64,000 bases of DNA, taken from positions 992,001-1,056,000 of the forward strand of contig NZ_VOPH01000001.1 in NCBI RefSeq assembly GCF_009765275.1, in the 5' to 3' direction. The stretch comes from Chachezhania sediminis. GTDB lineage: Bacteria > Pseudomonadota > Alphaproteobacteria > Rhodobacterales > Rhodobacteraceae. This document shows positions 35,434 through 44,592 of the stretch, piece after piece (position 1 is the stretch's first letter; the number at the start of each line of letters is the position of its first letter). The position numbers and the translations under genes were made by a program. Below the pieces are notes generated by a model that saw only the letters and a list, made by a program, of their open reading frames with translations, did no database searches and was not told the DNA's origin.

Positions 35434-36516
35434 ATGACCACCGTCGATCCAGACTTCCAGGCGTCCCGTCTGCGCGAAGAGCGTCGGGCCCGCTATTTCA
35501 CCCGCATCAATGCCGCCGACAAGTGGTTCCAGGTCGTGGGACTGGCGTGGATCACACCGATGCTGAAGGGCCTTGCCGGCGACAATCCGCGGGCCCAGGC
35601 CGGCGAGGTCTGGCGTCTTCTGGGCGTGCCTATCCTGTCCATCGTCTGTTTCCTGCTGGTCTGGGCCGCGCTGGCGCCGACCGTGCAGACCTCGCTGGGG
35701 GCCGTGCCCGGCCCGGCGCAGGTCTGGGCCGAGGCCGTGGCCCTGAACCAGGACGCGATCCAGAAGGCCGAAAAGGAACAGCAGCATTACGAGCGTGTGG
35801 AAAAGCGCAATACCCGCCTGATCGAACAGGGCAAGGCCGACCAGGTGAAGGACATTCCCTACACCGGCGCGCCCAGCTACTACGACCAGATCTGGACCTC
35901 GATCAAGACGGTGTTCTTCGGCTTCCTGATCGCGACGCTGATCGCCGTGCCGCTGGGCATCCTGGCGGGCCTGTCGCCCACTGCGAATTCGGCGCTGAAC
36001 CCGCTGATCCAGATCTTCAAGCCGGTCTCGCCCCTGGCATGGCTGCCCATCGTCACCATGATCATTTCGGCCGTGCTGGCATCGAATGACGGGCTGTTTT
36101 CGAAAAGCTTCCTGGTCTCGGCTATCACTGTGACCCTGTGTTCGCTGTGGCCCACGCTGATCAACACCTCGCTGGGGGTGGCGTCCATCGACAAGGATCT
36201 GATCAACGTGTCGAAGGTCCTGAAGATGAACACCTGGACCAAGATCACCAAACTGGTCCTGCCTTCGGCCCTGCCGCTGATCTTCACCGGCCTGCGCCTG
36301 TCGCTCGGTGTCGGCTGGATGGTCCTGATCGCGGCGGAAATGCTGGCTCAGAACCCGGGCCTGGGCAAGTTCGTCTGGGATGAATTCCAGAACGGGTCTT
36401 CCAGCTCGCTGGCCAAGATCATGGTGGCCGTCTTCACCATCGGCATCATCGGCTTCCTGCTGGATCGCGTCATGTTCGCGCTTCAGTCCCTCTTCACCTT
36501 CACGAACAACCGGTGA
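35434..36516 (+). CDS. nrtB: Nitrate ABC transporter permease NrtB
   Basis: This 360-residue permease has an N-terminal cytoplasmic region, one helix at about residues 65-85, an inserted charged stretch (AEKEQQHYERVEKRN, residues about 105-145) and the BPD_transp_1 domain with five helices. The EAA-type loop facing the ATPase includes VLKMNTWTKITKLVLPSALPLIFTGLR. The start follows CGGAGAACGA. Its stop overlaps the next gene by 4 bases. Confidence 0.95.
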   Translation: MTTVDPDFQASRLREERRARYFTRINAADKWFQVVGLAWITPMLKGLAGDNPRAQAGEVWRLLGVPILSIVCFLLVWAALAPTVQTSLGAVPGPAQVWAEAVALNQDAIQKAEKEQQHYERVEKRNTRLIEQGKADQVKDIPYTGAPSYYDQIWTSIKTVFFGFLIATLIAVPLGILAGLSPTANSALNPLIQIFKPVSPLAWLPIVTMIISAVLASNDGLFSKSFLVSAITVTLCSLWPTLINTSLGVASIDKDLINVSKVLKMNTWTKITKLVLPSALPLIFTGLRLSLGVGWMVLIAAEMLAQNPGLGKFVWDEFQNGSSSSLAKIMVAVFTIGIIGFLLDRVMFALQSLFTFTNNR

Positions 36517-38225
36517 TCGACATGCCTGTTCTTGAACTGAAAGACGTCTGGAAGAGCTTTGGCGAGGGTCCCGGCCGCACGGATGTGCTGAAGGGCATCG
36601 ACCTGAGCGTGGAAGAAGGAGAATTCCTGGTCCTGCTGGGCTTTTCCGGCACCGGCAAGACCACGCTGATCAACCTGCTGGCGGGGCTGGAATTCCCCAC
36701 CAAGGGCACGGTCAGCTTCAAGGGCAAGCCCATCGTGGGACCGGGCCCTGAACGCGGCGTGATCTTCCAGAACTATTCGCTGATGCCCTGGCTGACCGTG
36801 GGCGGCAATGTCGACCTGGCGCTGTCTTCGGTCTTTCCCAAGATGTCGAAGAAGGAGCGGGCCGCGAAGGTCGCCCATTACGTCAGGATGGTGGGGCTGA
36901 GCCACGCCATGACGCGGCGGCCGGCGGAACTGTCGGGCGGCATGCGCCAGCGGGTGAACGTCGCCCGCGCCCTTGCCATGAACCCCGAGGTGCTGCTGCT
37001 GGACGAACCGCTGTCGGCGCTGGACGCGCTGACACGGGCCAACCTGGCGGACGAGATCGAACACATCTGGGAACAGGACAAGAAGACCTGCGTCCTGATC
37101 ACCAACGACGTGGACGAAGCGATCCTGCTGGCCGACCGGATCATCGCCCTGAACCCCGACGGAACCCTGGGCGAAGCCTTCCGCGTGAATATCCCCCGTC
37201 CCCGCGACCGGTCGGAGATGAACCACGACGAAGGTTTCAAGAAGCTGCGCAACGCCGTCACCACCTACCTGATGGACACGGGCGTGAAGGGATCCGTCGA
37301 AGGCAGCCGTATCCTGCCCGACGTGGTCCCGATCCATGCCGAGCAGGTCCCCGCGGTGGTCGAGGAAGCGCAGAAGTCGATCCGCGAGACGAACTATCTG
37401 GAGTTCTCTCAGCTTCACAAGATCTACCCCACGCCCAAGGGTCCGCTGACCGTGGTCGAGGACTTCAACCTGAAGCTCAACAAGGGCGAATTCATCTCGC
37501 TGATCGGGCATTCGGGCTGTGGCAAGTCGACGGTGCTGACCATGGCGGCCGGTCTGAACGACATCTCCAAGGGGGTGATCAAACTGGATGCCCGCGCGGT
37601 GATGGGGGCCGATCCCGAACGCGCGGTGGTGTTCCAGTCGCCCAGCCTGTTCCCCTGGCTGACCGCACGCGAAAATGTGGCGGTGGGGGTCGACCGGGTC
37701 TATCCCCGCGCGTCCCAGCAGGAACGGCAGGACGTCGTCGAATACTACCTGGAACGGGTGGGCTTGGCGGATGCGATGAACAAGCGCGCCAGCGAGATGT
37801 CGAACGGCATGAAACAGCGCGTCGGCATCGCCCGGGCATTTGCCCTGTCGCCGAAGCTGCTGCTGCTGGACGAACCGTTCGGGATGCTGGACAGCCTGAC
37901 CCGCTGGGAACTGCAGGAAGTCCTGATGGAGGTCTGGTCCCGCACCCAGGTCACCGCGATCTGCGTCACCCACGACGTGGACGAGGCAATCCTGCTGGCC
38001 GACCGCGTCGTCATGATGACCAACGGGCCTCAGGCCACCATCGGCAAGATCGTCGATGTCGACCTGCCCCGCCCGCGCACCCGCAAGGCGTTGCTGGAAC
38101 ATCCCGATTATTACCTGTTCCGTCAGCAGGTGCTCGATTTCCTTGAGGAATACGAGCACGGCGCCAAGGGCAAGACCCACCTCCCGGCGGCGAAGCCCGC
38201 CAAGACCGCGCAGGAGGCCGCGTGA
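36513..38225 (+). CDS. nrtCD: Nitrate ABC transporter tandem ATPase (NrtC-NrtD fusion)
   Basis: This 570-residue protein has two complete ABC ATPase domains. The first (residues about 5-265) has Walker A GFSGTGKTT, signature LSGGMRQR and Walker B VLLLDEP. The second (residues about 290-560) has GHSGCGKST, MSNGMKQRVGIARAF and LLLLDEPFGMLDSLTRWEL, the latter typical of NrtD/NasD. One polypeptide could therefore supply both nucleotide sites for NrtB. No NrtA-like C-terminal regulatory domain (as in cyanobacterial NrtC) is present. The start is GTG 36513 overlapping nrtB, with ATG 36522 as the alternative. Confidence 0.92.
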   Translation: MIDMPVLELKDVWKSFGEGPGRTDVLKGIDLSVEEGEFLVLLGFSGTGKTTLINLLAGLEFPTKGTVSFKGKPIVGPGPERGVIFQNYSLMPWLTVGGNVDLALSSVFPKMSKKERAAKVAHYVRMVGLSHAMTRRPAELSGGMRQRVNVARALAMNPEVLLLDEPLSALDALTRANLADEIEHIWEQDKKTCVLITNDVDEAILLADRIIALNPDGTLGEAFRVNIPRPRDRSEMNHDEGFKKLRNAVTTYLMDTGVKGSVEGSRILPDVVPIHAEQVPAVVEEAQKSIRETNYLEFSQLHKIYPTPKGPLTVVEDFNLKLNKGEFISLIGHSGCGKSTVLTMAAGLNDISKGVIKLDARAVMGADPERAVVFQSPSLFPWLTARENVAVGVDRVYPRASQQERQDVVEYYLERVGLADAMNKRASEMSNGMKQRVGIARAFALSPKLLLLDEPFGMLDSLTRWELQEVLMEVWSRTQVTAICVTHDVDEAILLADRVVMMTNGPQATIGKIVDVDLPRPRTRKALLEHPDYYLFRQQVLDFLEEYEHGAKGKTHLPAAKPAKTAQEAA

Positions 38226-39154
38226 TGGATACGGCAGTCGATACCCTGGTACGCCCGTTCATAGATGTGTCCGAAATCTGGGTCCCCGAAGGCGACCGGT
38301 TGGCCCATGCCGGCGGCAATTACGGCGACCTGTCGGAATTCGGCTCGATCTCGGAACAGATCACCTTCGGCAAGGGCGAAGGCCTGCCCGGCAGGGCCTG
38401 GGCCCAAGGCCGTCCCGTGGTGCTGAAGCAGTTCGACGGGTCCAATTTCTGCCGGACCGAGGCCGCGACCGCCGCGGGCCTTTCGGCGGCCGTGGCGATC
38501 CCGGTCTTCAACAACGCGAAGCTGATGGCGGTGCTGGTCGTCCTGTGTTCCGACAGCGAGGAACGCGTCGGCGCGGTCGAGGTCTGGGAAGAACATGACG
38601 GCCTGCTGATGCTGCAGGACGGCTATTACGGCGCGGCCAAGCATTTCGAATGGGTGTCGCAGCACACGCATTTCCCGCGTGGCCAGGGCCTGCCGGGTGG
38701 CGTCTGGGCGTCGAACACACCGATCCTGATGCGGGACCTGGGCTCCGGCTACAAGTTCATCCGCGCGGACAGCGCCGGCAAGGCGGGCCTGACCACCGGC
38801 TTGGGCATTCCGATCCCGGTGCCGGGCAACCGGACCTATGTCCTGACGCTTCTGTCCGCGCTTGGCACCCCCATCGCGCACCGGTTCGAGATCTGGGATT
38901 GCCGCCCCTCGGCCGTGGGCAGCGACCATGCCGCTGTGCTGATCGACGGCATCTGCGCCCGCGAAGGCCCGCTCTGGTCCGAAGACAACGAACGCAGGAT
39001 CAAGGCCTGGGAAGGTCAGGTCGGCAAGGTGCTGGGATCGGGTCTGCCCGTCGTGGCGAAAGGTCTGGCCGGATCCGCACGCTATGGCGGCTTTGTCGGC
39101 CTGCCGATTTATCACGACGGGTCCGTGGCCCGCATCGTGGCCTGGTATTGCTGA
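38222..39154 (+). CDS. Double-GAF domain protein in the nitrate operon
   Basis: This 310-residue soluble protein appears to be two GAF-like modules. The first (residues about 15-140) has FGKGEGLPGRAWAQGRPVVL and AVAIPVFNNAKLMAVLVVLCSD. The second (residues about 150-310) has FPRGQGLPGGVWASNTPIL and TGLGIPIPV. No output domain (kinase, cyclase or HTH) is seen. The GTG at 38222 overlaps the nrtCD stop, and the ATG at 38225 is equally possible. It lies between transport and reductase genes. A small-molecule or redox sensing role is inferred, and no function is established. Confidence 0.8.
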   Translation: MMDTAVDTLVRPFIDVSEIWVPEGDRLAHAGGNYGDLSEFGSISEQITFGKGEGLPGRAWAQGRPVVLKQFDGSNFCRTEAATAAGLSAAVAIPVFNNAKLMAVLVVLCSDSEERVGAVEVWEEHDGLLMLQDGYYGAAKHFEWVSQHTHFPRGQGLPGGVWASNTPILMRDLGSGYKFIRADSAGKAGLTTGLGIPIPVPGNRTYVLTLLSALGTPIAHRFEIWDCRPSAVGSDHAAVLIDGICAREGPLWSEDNERRIKAWEGQVGKVLGSGLPVVAKGLAGSARYGGFVGLPIYHDGSVARIVAWYC

Positions 39155-39167
39155 GGAGACGCACAGG

Positions 39168-41612
39168 ATGGCCCCCCAGAAACTCGTGGTGATCGGTACA
39201 GGCATGGCTTCGGGCCGCCTGCTGGAACACCTGTTCGAAATCGCCCCCGGCGCCTACGAGGTGACGCTGTTCAACGCGGAACCCCGTGGCTGCTACAACC
39301 GCATCATGCTGTCGCCCGTCCTGTCGGGCGAGAAGAGCTTTCAGGAAATCGTCACCCATGACGAGGCCTGGTACGAAGACCACGGCGTGACCTGCCGCTT
39401 CGGCGAACGGGTCACCGCCGTCGACCGCGACCGCAAGGTCGTCGTGGGCGAGAAGGGAGAGGTCGCCTACGACAAGCTGGTGATCGCCACCGGGTCGGCC
39501 CCCTTCATCATCCCGGTGCCGGGCAAGGACCTGAAGGGCGTCGTCGCCTATCGCGATCTGGAAGACACCAACGCGATGATCGAGGCCGCGGGCAATCCCG
39601 GATCCCGCGCCGTGGTCATCGGTGGCGGCCTTCTGGGGCTGGAAGCCGCCGCAGGCCTGCGCCTGCGGGGAATGGAGGTGACTGTCCTGCACCTGATGGG
39701 CCACCTGATGGAGCGGCAGTTGGATGCCTCGGCCGGGCACCTGCTGAAGCAGGACCTGGAACGCCGCGGGATCGAGGTGATGCTGCAGGCCTCGACCCAG
39801 GAAATCACCGGCACCGGCAAGGTCGAGGCGGTGAAGCTGGCGGACGGAACCGAACTGAAGGCCGACATCGTCGTCATGGCGGTGGGCATCCGTCCCGAAA
39901 CCACCGTGGCCAAGGCCGCGGGGCTGGAGGTCGGCCGCGGCATGGTCGTGAACGCCCAGATGGAAAGCGTCAGCGATCCGGACATCTATGGCCTGGGCGA
40001 ATGTGTCGAATTCGACGGCGCGGTCTTCGGCCTTGTGGCGCCGCTTTACGACCAGGCGAAGGTGCTGGCCAAGACACTGGCGGGAGAGGCCGATGCCTTC
40101 ACCGTCCGGCAATTGTCGACCAAGCTGAAGGTCACCGGCTGTGACCTGTTCTCCGCCGGAGACTTCAACGATGGCGAAGGCCGGCAGGACATCGTGTTCC
40201 GCGATCCGGCGCGCGGCGTCTACAAACGGCTGGTGATCGAGAACGACCGCCTGATCGGCGCCGTCTTCTATGGCGACACTGCGGATTCGAACTGGTTCTT
40301 CGGCCTGATCCAGACCGGCGAGGACATCAGCGCGAACCGCGACACGCTGATCTTTGGCCCGGCCTACCAGGGGGGGGCGTCCGTGGACCCCTTGGCGGCC
40401 GTTGCAGCCTTGCCGGATGAGGCAGAGATCTGTGGCTGCAACGGCGTCTGCAAGGGACAGATCGTAACGGCGATCGAAAACGGGGCCAGCGATCTGGCCG
40501 CCGTTCGCGCCGTGACCAAGGCCTCGGGTTCCTGCGGGACCTGCACGGGGTTGGTGGAACAGGTTCTGGCGGTGACGCTGGGGGACGAATTCTCCATGCC
40601 TGCGGAACAGCCGATGTGCGGCTGCACCGACCTGACGCACGAGGATGTCCGCCGCCTGATCAAGGGGCAGGAACTGAAATCCATGCCCGCCGTCTGGCAG
40701 GCCGGGGCGTGGAAGACGCCGGATGGCTGCCACTCCTGCCGGCCGGCGCTGAACTTCTACCTGCTGGCGGACTGGCCGGTAGAATACAAGGACGACCCGC
40801 AAAGCCGGTTCATCAACGAAAGGAAGCACGCCAACATCCAGAAGGACGGCACCTTTTCCGTCATGCCGCGGATGTGGGGCGGGATCACCACGCCGGACGA
40901 GTTGCGCGCCATTGCGGATGCGGCCGACAAGTACAAGGTGCCGACCGTGAAGGTGACGGGCGGTCAGCGGATCGACCTTCTGGGCATCAAGGGCGAGGAT
41001 CTGCCCGCCATCTGGGCCGACCTGAACGCGGCCGGGATGGTGTCGGGCCACGCCTATTCCAAGGGCCTGCGCACGGTGAAGACCTGTGTCGGCACCGACC
41101 ATTGCCGGTTCGGCACGCAGGATTCGACCGGGCTGGGGATCAAGCTGGAAAAGGCGCTGTGGGGGTCCTGGACGCCCCACAAGGTGAAACTGGCCGTGTC
41201 CGGCTGCCCGCGGAACTGTGCCGAGGCCACCTGCAAGGACGTGGGCGTGATCTGCGTCGACAGCGGCTATCAGATCGGGGTCGGCGGCGCCGCCGGCATG
41301 GACCTGAAGGAAACCGAACGCCTGGCGGATGCAAAGACCGAGGAAGAGGCGATCGAGCTGGCCATCGCCTTCATCCAGCTTTACCGCGAGAACGCCAGGT
41401 ATCTCGACCGGCCCTACAAGTGGCTGGGCAAGGTGGGCCTGCCCTGGGTGAAGGCCCGCGTCGTGGACGACCTGGCCGAACGCAGGCGGCTCGTCGATGC
41501 GTTCCTTCTCAGCCAGACGATCTATCAGAAGGACCCCTGGGCGGAACATGTCCGCGAACAGGCAGAACGATACGCGCCCATCGCGGACATCACATTGGAG
41601 GCGGCGGAATGA
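39168..41612 (+). CDS. nirB: Assimilatory nitrite reductase (NADH) large subunit
   Basis: This 814-residue flavo-sirohaem enzyme reduces nitrite to ammonium with NAD(P)H. The N-terminal half is an FAD/NAD(P)-binding disulfide-reductase-like module (VVIGTGMASGRLLEHL, VVIGGGLLGLEAA). Next is a BFD-like [2Fe-2S] region (CGCNGVCKGQI and CGTCTGL). The sirohaem/[4Fe-4S] domain has CVGTDHC (about 638-644) and CPRNC (about 679-683). The ATG at 39168 follows GAGGAGA. Its stop overlaps the nirD start. Confidence 0.97.
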   Translation: MAPQKLVVIGTGMASGRLLEHLFEIAPGAYEVTLFNAEPRGCYNRIMLSPVLSGEKSFQEIVTHDEAWYEDHGVTCRFGERVTAVDRDRKVVVGEKGEVAYDKLVIATGSAPFIIPVPGKDLKGVVAYRDLEDTNAMIEAAGNPGSRAVVIGGGLLGLEAAAGLRLRGMEVTVLHLMGHLMERQLDASAGHLLKQDLERRGIEVMLQASTQEITGTGKVEAVKLADGTELKADIVVMAVGIRPETTVAKAAGLEVGRGMVVNAQMESVSDPDIYGLGECVEFDGAVFGLVAPLYDQAKVLAKTLAGEADAFTVRQLSTKLKVTGCDLFSAGDFNDGEGRQDIVFRDPARGVYKRLVIENDRLIGAVFYGDTADSNWFFGLIQTGEDISANRDTLIFGPAYQGGASVDPLAAVAALPDEAEICGCNGVCKGQIVTAIENGASDLAAVRAVTKASGSCGTCTGLVEQVLAVTLGDEFSMPAEQPMCGCTDLTHEDVRRLIKGQELKSMPAVWQAGAWKTPDGCHSCRPALNFYLLADWPVEYKDDPQSRFINERKHANIQKDGTFSVMPRMWGGITTPDELRAIADAADKYKVPTVKVTGGQRIDLLGIKGEDLPAIWADLNAAGMVSGHAYSKGLRTVKTCVGTDHCRFGTQDSTGLGIKLEKALWGSWTPHKVKLAVSGCPRNCAEATCKDVGVICVDSGYQIGVGGAAGMDLKETERLADAKTEEEAIELAIAFIQLYRENARYLDRPYKWLGKVGLPWVKARVVDDLAERRRLVDAFLLSQTIYQKDPWAEHVREQAERYAPIADITLEAAE

Positions 41613-41950
41613 CCAATATCGAATGGCTCGACCTTGGGCTTCTTTCCGACATTCCCTTCCGCGGTGCGCGGAAAGTGAAGACCCCGCAGGGCTGCGTCGC
41701 GGTGTTCCGCACCGCCGACGATGCGGTCTTTGCCGTGTCCGACAGTTGCCCCCACAAGGCTGGCCCCCTGTCCGAAGGCATCGTGCACGGCAACAAGGTG
41801 ACCTGCCCGCTCCATAATTGGGTCTTCAGTCTGGAAACCGGCGAGGCGCAGGGCGCGGACGACGGCCAGATCCCGACCTATCCCACGCGGGTCGAAGACG
41901 ACCGCGTCTTCCTGGACGTCACCCTGCTGCGACGGCGGGACGTGGCATGA
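41609..41950 (+). CDS. nirD: Assimilatory nitrite reductase small subunit
   Basis: This 113-residue Rieske-type protein has ligand motifs CPHKAGPL (CxH) and CPLHNWVFSL (CxxH). It pairs with NirB. The ATG overlaps the nirB stop (ATGA) and the gene in turn overlaps nasA, so coupled translation is likely. Confidence 0.96.
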   Translation: MTNIEWLDLGLLSDIPFRGARKVKTPQGCVAVFRTADDAVFAVSDSCPHKAGPLSEGIVHGNKVTCPLHNWVFSLETGEAQGADDGQIPTYPTRVEDDRVFLDVTLLRRRDVA

Positions 41951-44592
41951 CCACGGTGCGGACCACCTGCCCCTATTGCGGCGTCGGCTGCGGCGTGAAG
42001 GCCCAGCTTCTGCCGGGCGACGGTGCGCCCGAAGACCGGATCGCCATCACCGGCGATCCGGACCACCCGGCGAACCTGGGCCGGCTCTGTTCCAAGGGAT
42101 CGGCGCTGGCGGAAACGATCTGGCTGCAGGACAGGCTGCTGGCGCCCAAGGTGAACGGCGTCGACACCAGTTGGGACAGCGCCCTGCAACTGGTCGCCGA
42201 CCGCTTCAATGCGGTGATCGACGAACATGGCCCGGATGCGGTCGCCTTCTATGTCTCGGGCCAGTTCCTGACCGAAGACTATTACGTCGCCAACAAGCTG
42301 ATGAAGGGCTTCATCGGGTCCGGCAACATCGACACCAATTCGCGGCTTTGCATGGCGTCGTCGGTGGCAGGGCACAAACGCGCCTTTGGAACCGACACGG
42401 TGCCGGGTCTCTACACCGACCTGGAAGAGGCCGACCTTGTGGTGCTGGTGGGCTCGAATCTCGCCTGGTGCCATCCGGTCCTGTACCAGCGGCTTGTCGC
42501 GGCCAAGACGGCGCGGCCGGACCTGAAGGTCGTCACAGTCGACCCGCGGCGGACGGCCACGGCGGACATCGCCGACCTTCACCTGGGCCTGACCCCCGGC
42601 AGCGACGTGGCGTTGTTCAACGGGCTGCTGGTCCACCTGCACGAACAGGGCGCCGTCGACACGGGTTTTGTCCTGGACCACGTGTCGGGTTTCGACGAGG
42701 CGGTGACGGCCGCATATGGCGACGACCTGTCGGTCACGGGGCTGGCTCCTGCCGAGCTTGAGGCGTTCTTCCGCCTCTGGGCCGGGACTAGGAAGGTGGT
42801 TACCCTCTATTCCCAAGGCGTGAACCAGTCCTCCTCGGGGGCGGACAAGGTCAACGCGATCCTGAACTGCCATCTGGCCACGGGGCGCATAGGCCACCCC
42901 GGCACGGGCCCTTTTTCAGTCACCGGCCAGCCCAACGCCATGGGCGGGCGCGAGGTGGGCGGGTTGGCCAACATGCTGGCCTGCCACCTAGATATCGAGG
43001 ACCCGGCCCACCGGGACGCCGTGCGCACCTTCTGGGACGCACCCGGGCTGACGGAAACGGCCGGCCTGAAGGCCGTCGACATGTTCCGGGCGGTGGCCGA
43101 CGGTTCCATCAAGGCGATCTGGATCGCCCACACGAACCCTGTCGTCACCCTGCCCGAGGCCGATGCGGTGAAGGCAGCCCTTCAGGCCTGCGATTTCGTC
43201 GTCGTGTCGGACATCACCGCACGCGCCGATACCGCCCGGCTGGCGGATGTCCTGCTGCCGGCATCGGCCTGGGGCGAAAAGGACGGGACGGTCACCAATT
43301 CCGAACGTTGCATCTCGCGCCAGCGGGCCTTCCTGCCGGCGCCCGGCGATACCCGCCCCGACTGGGCGATGATGGCAGAGGTCGGGCGGCGGATGGGCCA
43401 TGCCCGCGCCTTCGATTTCGCCTCTCCGGCCGAGATCTTTCGCGAATACGCCGCGCTGTCGGGCATTGCAGGACGCTTCGGCAGGGATTTCGACATCTCG
43501 GCCCTGGCGGGCATCACCGACACGGAATACGCCGACCTGCAACCGGTGCGCTGGCCGGTGACGGGGGTCCGCACCGGCGGGCGGTTCTTCGGCGACGGCG
43601 CCTTCTTCACGCCCGATGGCAAGGGGCGGATGCTGGCCTTGCAGAACCGCCTGCCCGCGGCGATGCCCGATGCGGACTTCCCCTTCGTGCTGAACACCGG
43701 CCGCATCCGTGACCAGTGGCACACGATGACCCGAACCGCGAAATCCCCGCGCCTGTCGGCCCATCTGGCGGAACCCTTCCTGGAAATCCACCCGGCAGAT
43801 GCCGGAAATCTGGGCCTGAAGCCTGCCGACCTGGCGCAGGTCGACAGCCCCCACGGGCGGGCGATCCTGCGAGTCAGGATCACCGACTCGGTCCAGCCGG
43901 GACAGGTCTTCGCGCCGATGCACTGGACGGGCGAAAATGCCAGCGCCGCGCGGATCGACGCGGTTGTCGCGGCGGTGACCGACCCGGTCTCCGGCCAGCC
44001 GGAAACCAAGGCCGCGGTGGCACGGGTGACGAAGTTCCAGGCGCAAAGCTTTGCCTTCGCCCTGTCGGTCGCGGAACCCGCGCCCGATGCCCCCTACTGG
44101 GCCCGGGCCCGGGCCCGGGGCGGCTGGCGGACGGAACTGGCCTGGGCCACGCCGCCCGCCGACTGGACCGAAACCGCCCGCGCGCTTTTCGGTCTGCCCG
44201 ACACGGCCCAGCCGATCACCGTGTCGGACCCCGCGCGTGGCATCCACCGGTTGGCCTTCTTCGAAGGCCAGAAACTGGTGGCCGCGCTTTTTGCCGGCCC
44301 CGAACCGGTGGCCGTGTCCCGGCAATATCTTGCAGGCCAGCTTGACGGCGCCGCCGATCTCGGGCTCCTGTCGGGACAGCCCGGCGCCGACCGGCCCGAT
44401 CCCGGCGCCATCGTCTGTTCCTGTTTCGAGGTGGGCGTGAACACGATCCGTTCCGCCATCGCCGAACAGGGCCTAGTCACGGTCGAGGCGATCGGCGCAG
44501 CACTGCGCGCCGGAACCAATTGCGGTTCGTGCCGCCCGGAAATCCGCGCGCTGATCGAGGCCAACGCGCCCAACCAGATGGCCGCTGAATGA
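41947..44592 (+). CDS. nasA: Assimilatory nitrate reductase catalytic subunit
   Basis: This 881-residue molybdopterin (bis-MGD) enzyme reduces nitrate to nitrite in the cytoplasm. The N-terminal [4Fe-4S] motif is CPYCGVGCGV with CSKG. The molybdopterin domain has FIGSGNIDTNSRLCMASSV and NTGRIRDQWHTMTRT. The C-terminal 60 residues (from about 823) form a BFD-like [2Fe-2S] domain, CSCFEVG and CGSCRPE, as in Klebsiella-type NasA. No separate NasB/NasC reductase follows, so the electron donor must be elsewhere. The ATG at 41947 overlaps the nirD stop. Confidence 0.96.
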   Translation: MTTVRTTCPYCGVGCGVKAQLLPGDGAPEDRIAITGDPDHPANLGRLCSKGSALAETIWLQDRLLAPKVNGVDTSWDSALQLVADRFNAVIDEHGPDAVAFYVSGQFLTEDYYVANKLMKGFIGSGNIDTNSRLCMASSVAGHKRAFGTDTVPGLYTDLEEADLVVLVGSNLAWCHPVLYQRLVAAKTARPDLKVVTVDPRRTATADIADLHLGLTPGSDVALFNGLLVHLHEQGAVDTGFVLDHVSGFDEAVTAAYGDDLSVTGLAPAELEAFFRLWAGTRKVVTLYSQGVNQSSSGADKVNAILNCHLATGRIGHPGTGPFSVTGQPNAMGGREVGGLANMLACHLDIEDPAHRDAVRTFWDAPGLTETAGLKAVDMFRAVADGSIKAIWIAHTNPVVTLPEADAVKAALQACDFVVVSDITARADTARLADVLLPASAWGEKDGTVTNSERCISRQRAFLPAPGDTRPDWAMMAEVGRRMGHARAFDFASPAEIFREYAALSGIAGRFGRDFDISALAGITDTEYADLQPVRWPVTGVRTGGRFFGDGAFFTPDGKGRMLALQNRLPAAMPDADFPFVLNTGRIRDQWHTMTRTAKSPRLSAHLAEPFLEIHPADAGNLGLKPADLAQVDSPHGRAILRVRITDSVQPGQVFAPMHWTGENASAARIDAVVAAVTDPVSGQPETKAAVARVTKFQAQSFAFALSVAEPAPDAPYWARARARGGWRTELAWATPPADWTETARALFGLPDTAQPITVSDPARGIHRLAFFEGQKLVAALFAGPEPVAVSRQYLAGQLDGAADLGLLSGQPGADRPDPGAIVCSCFEVGVNTIRSAIAEQGLVTVEAIGAALRAGTNCGSCRPEIRALIEANAPNQMAAE

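Noticed and set aside
39000-41549. Antisense frame of about 850 codons opposite nirB
   Set aside because: nirB is unambiguous on the plus strand with all cofactor motifs. The antisense frame is a codon-bias shadow.
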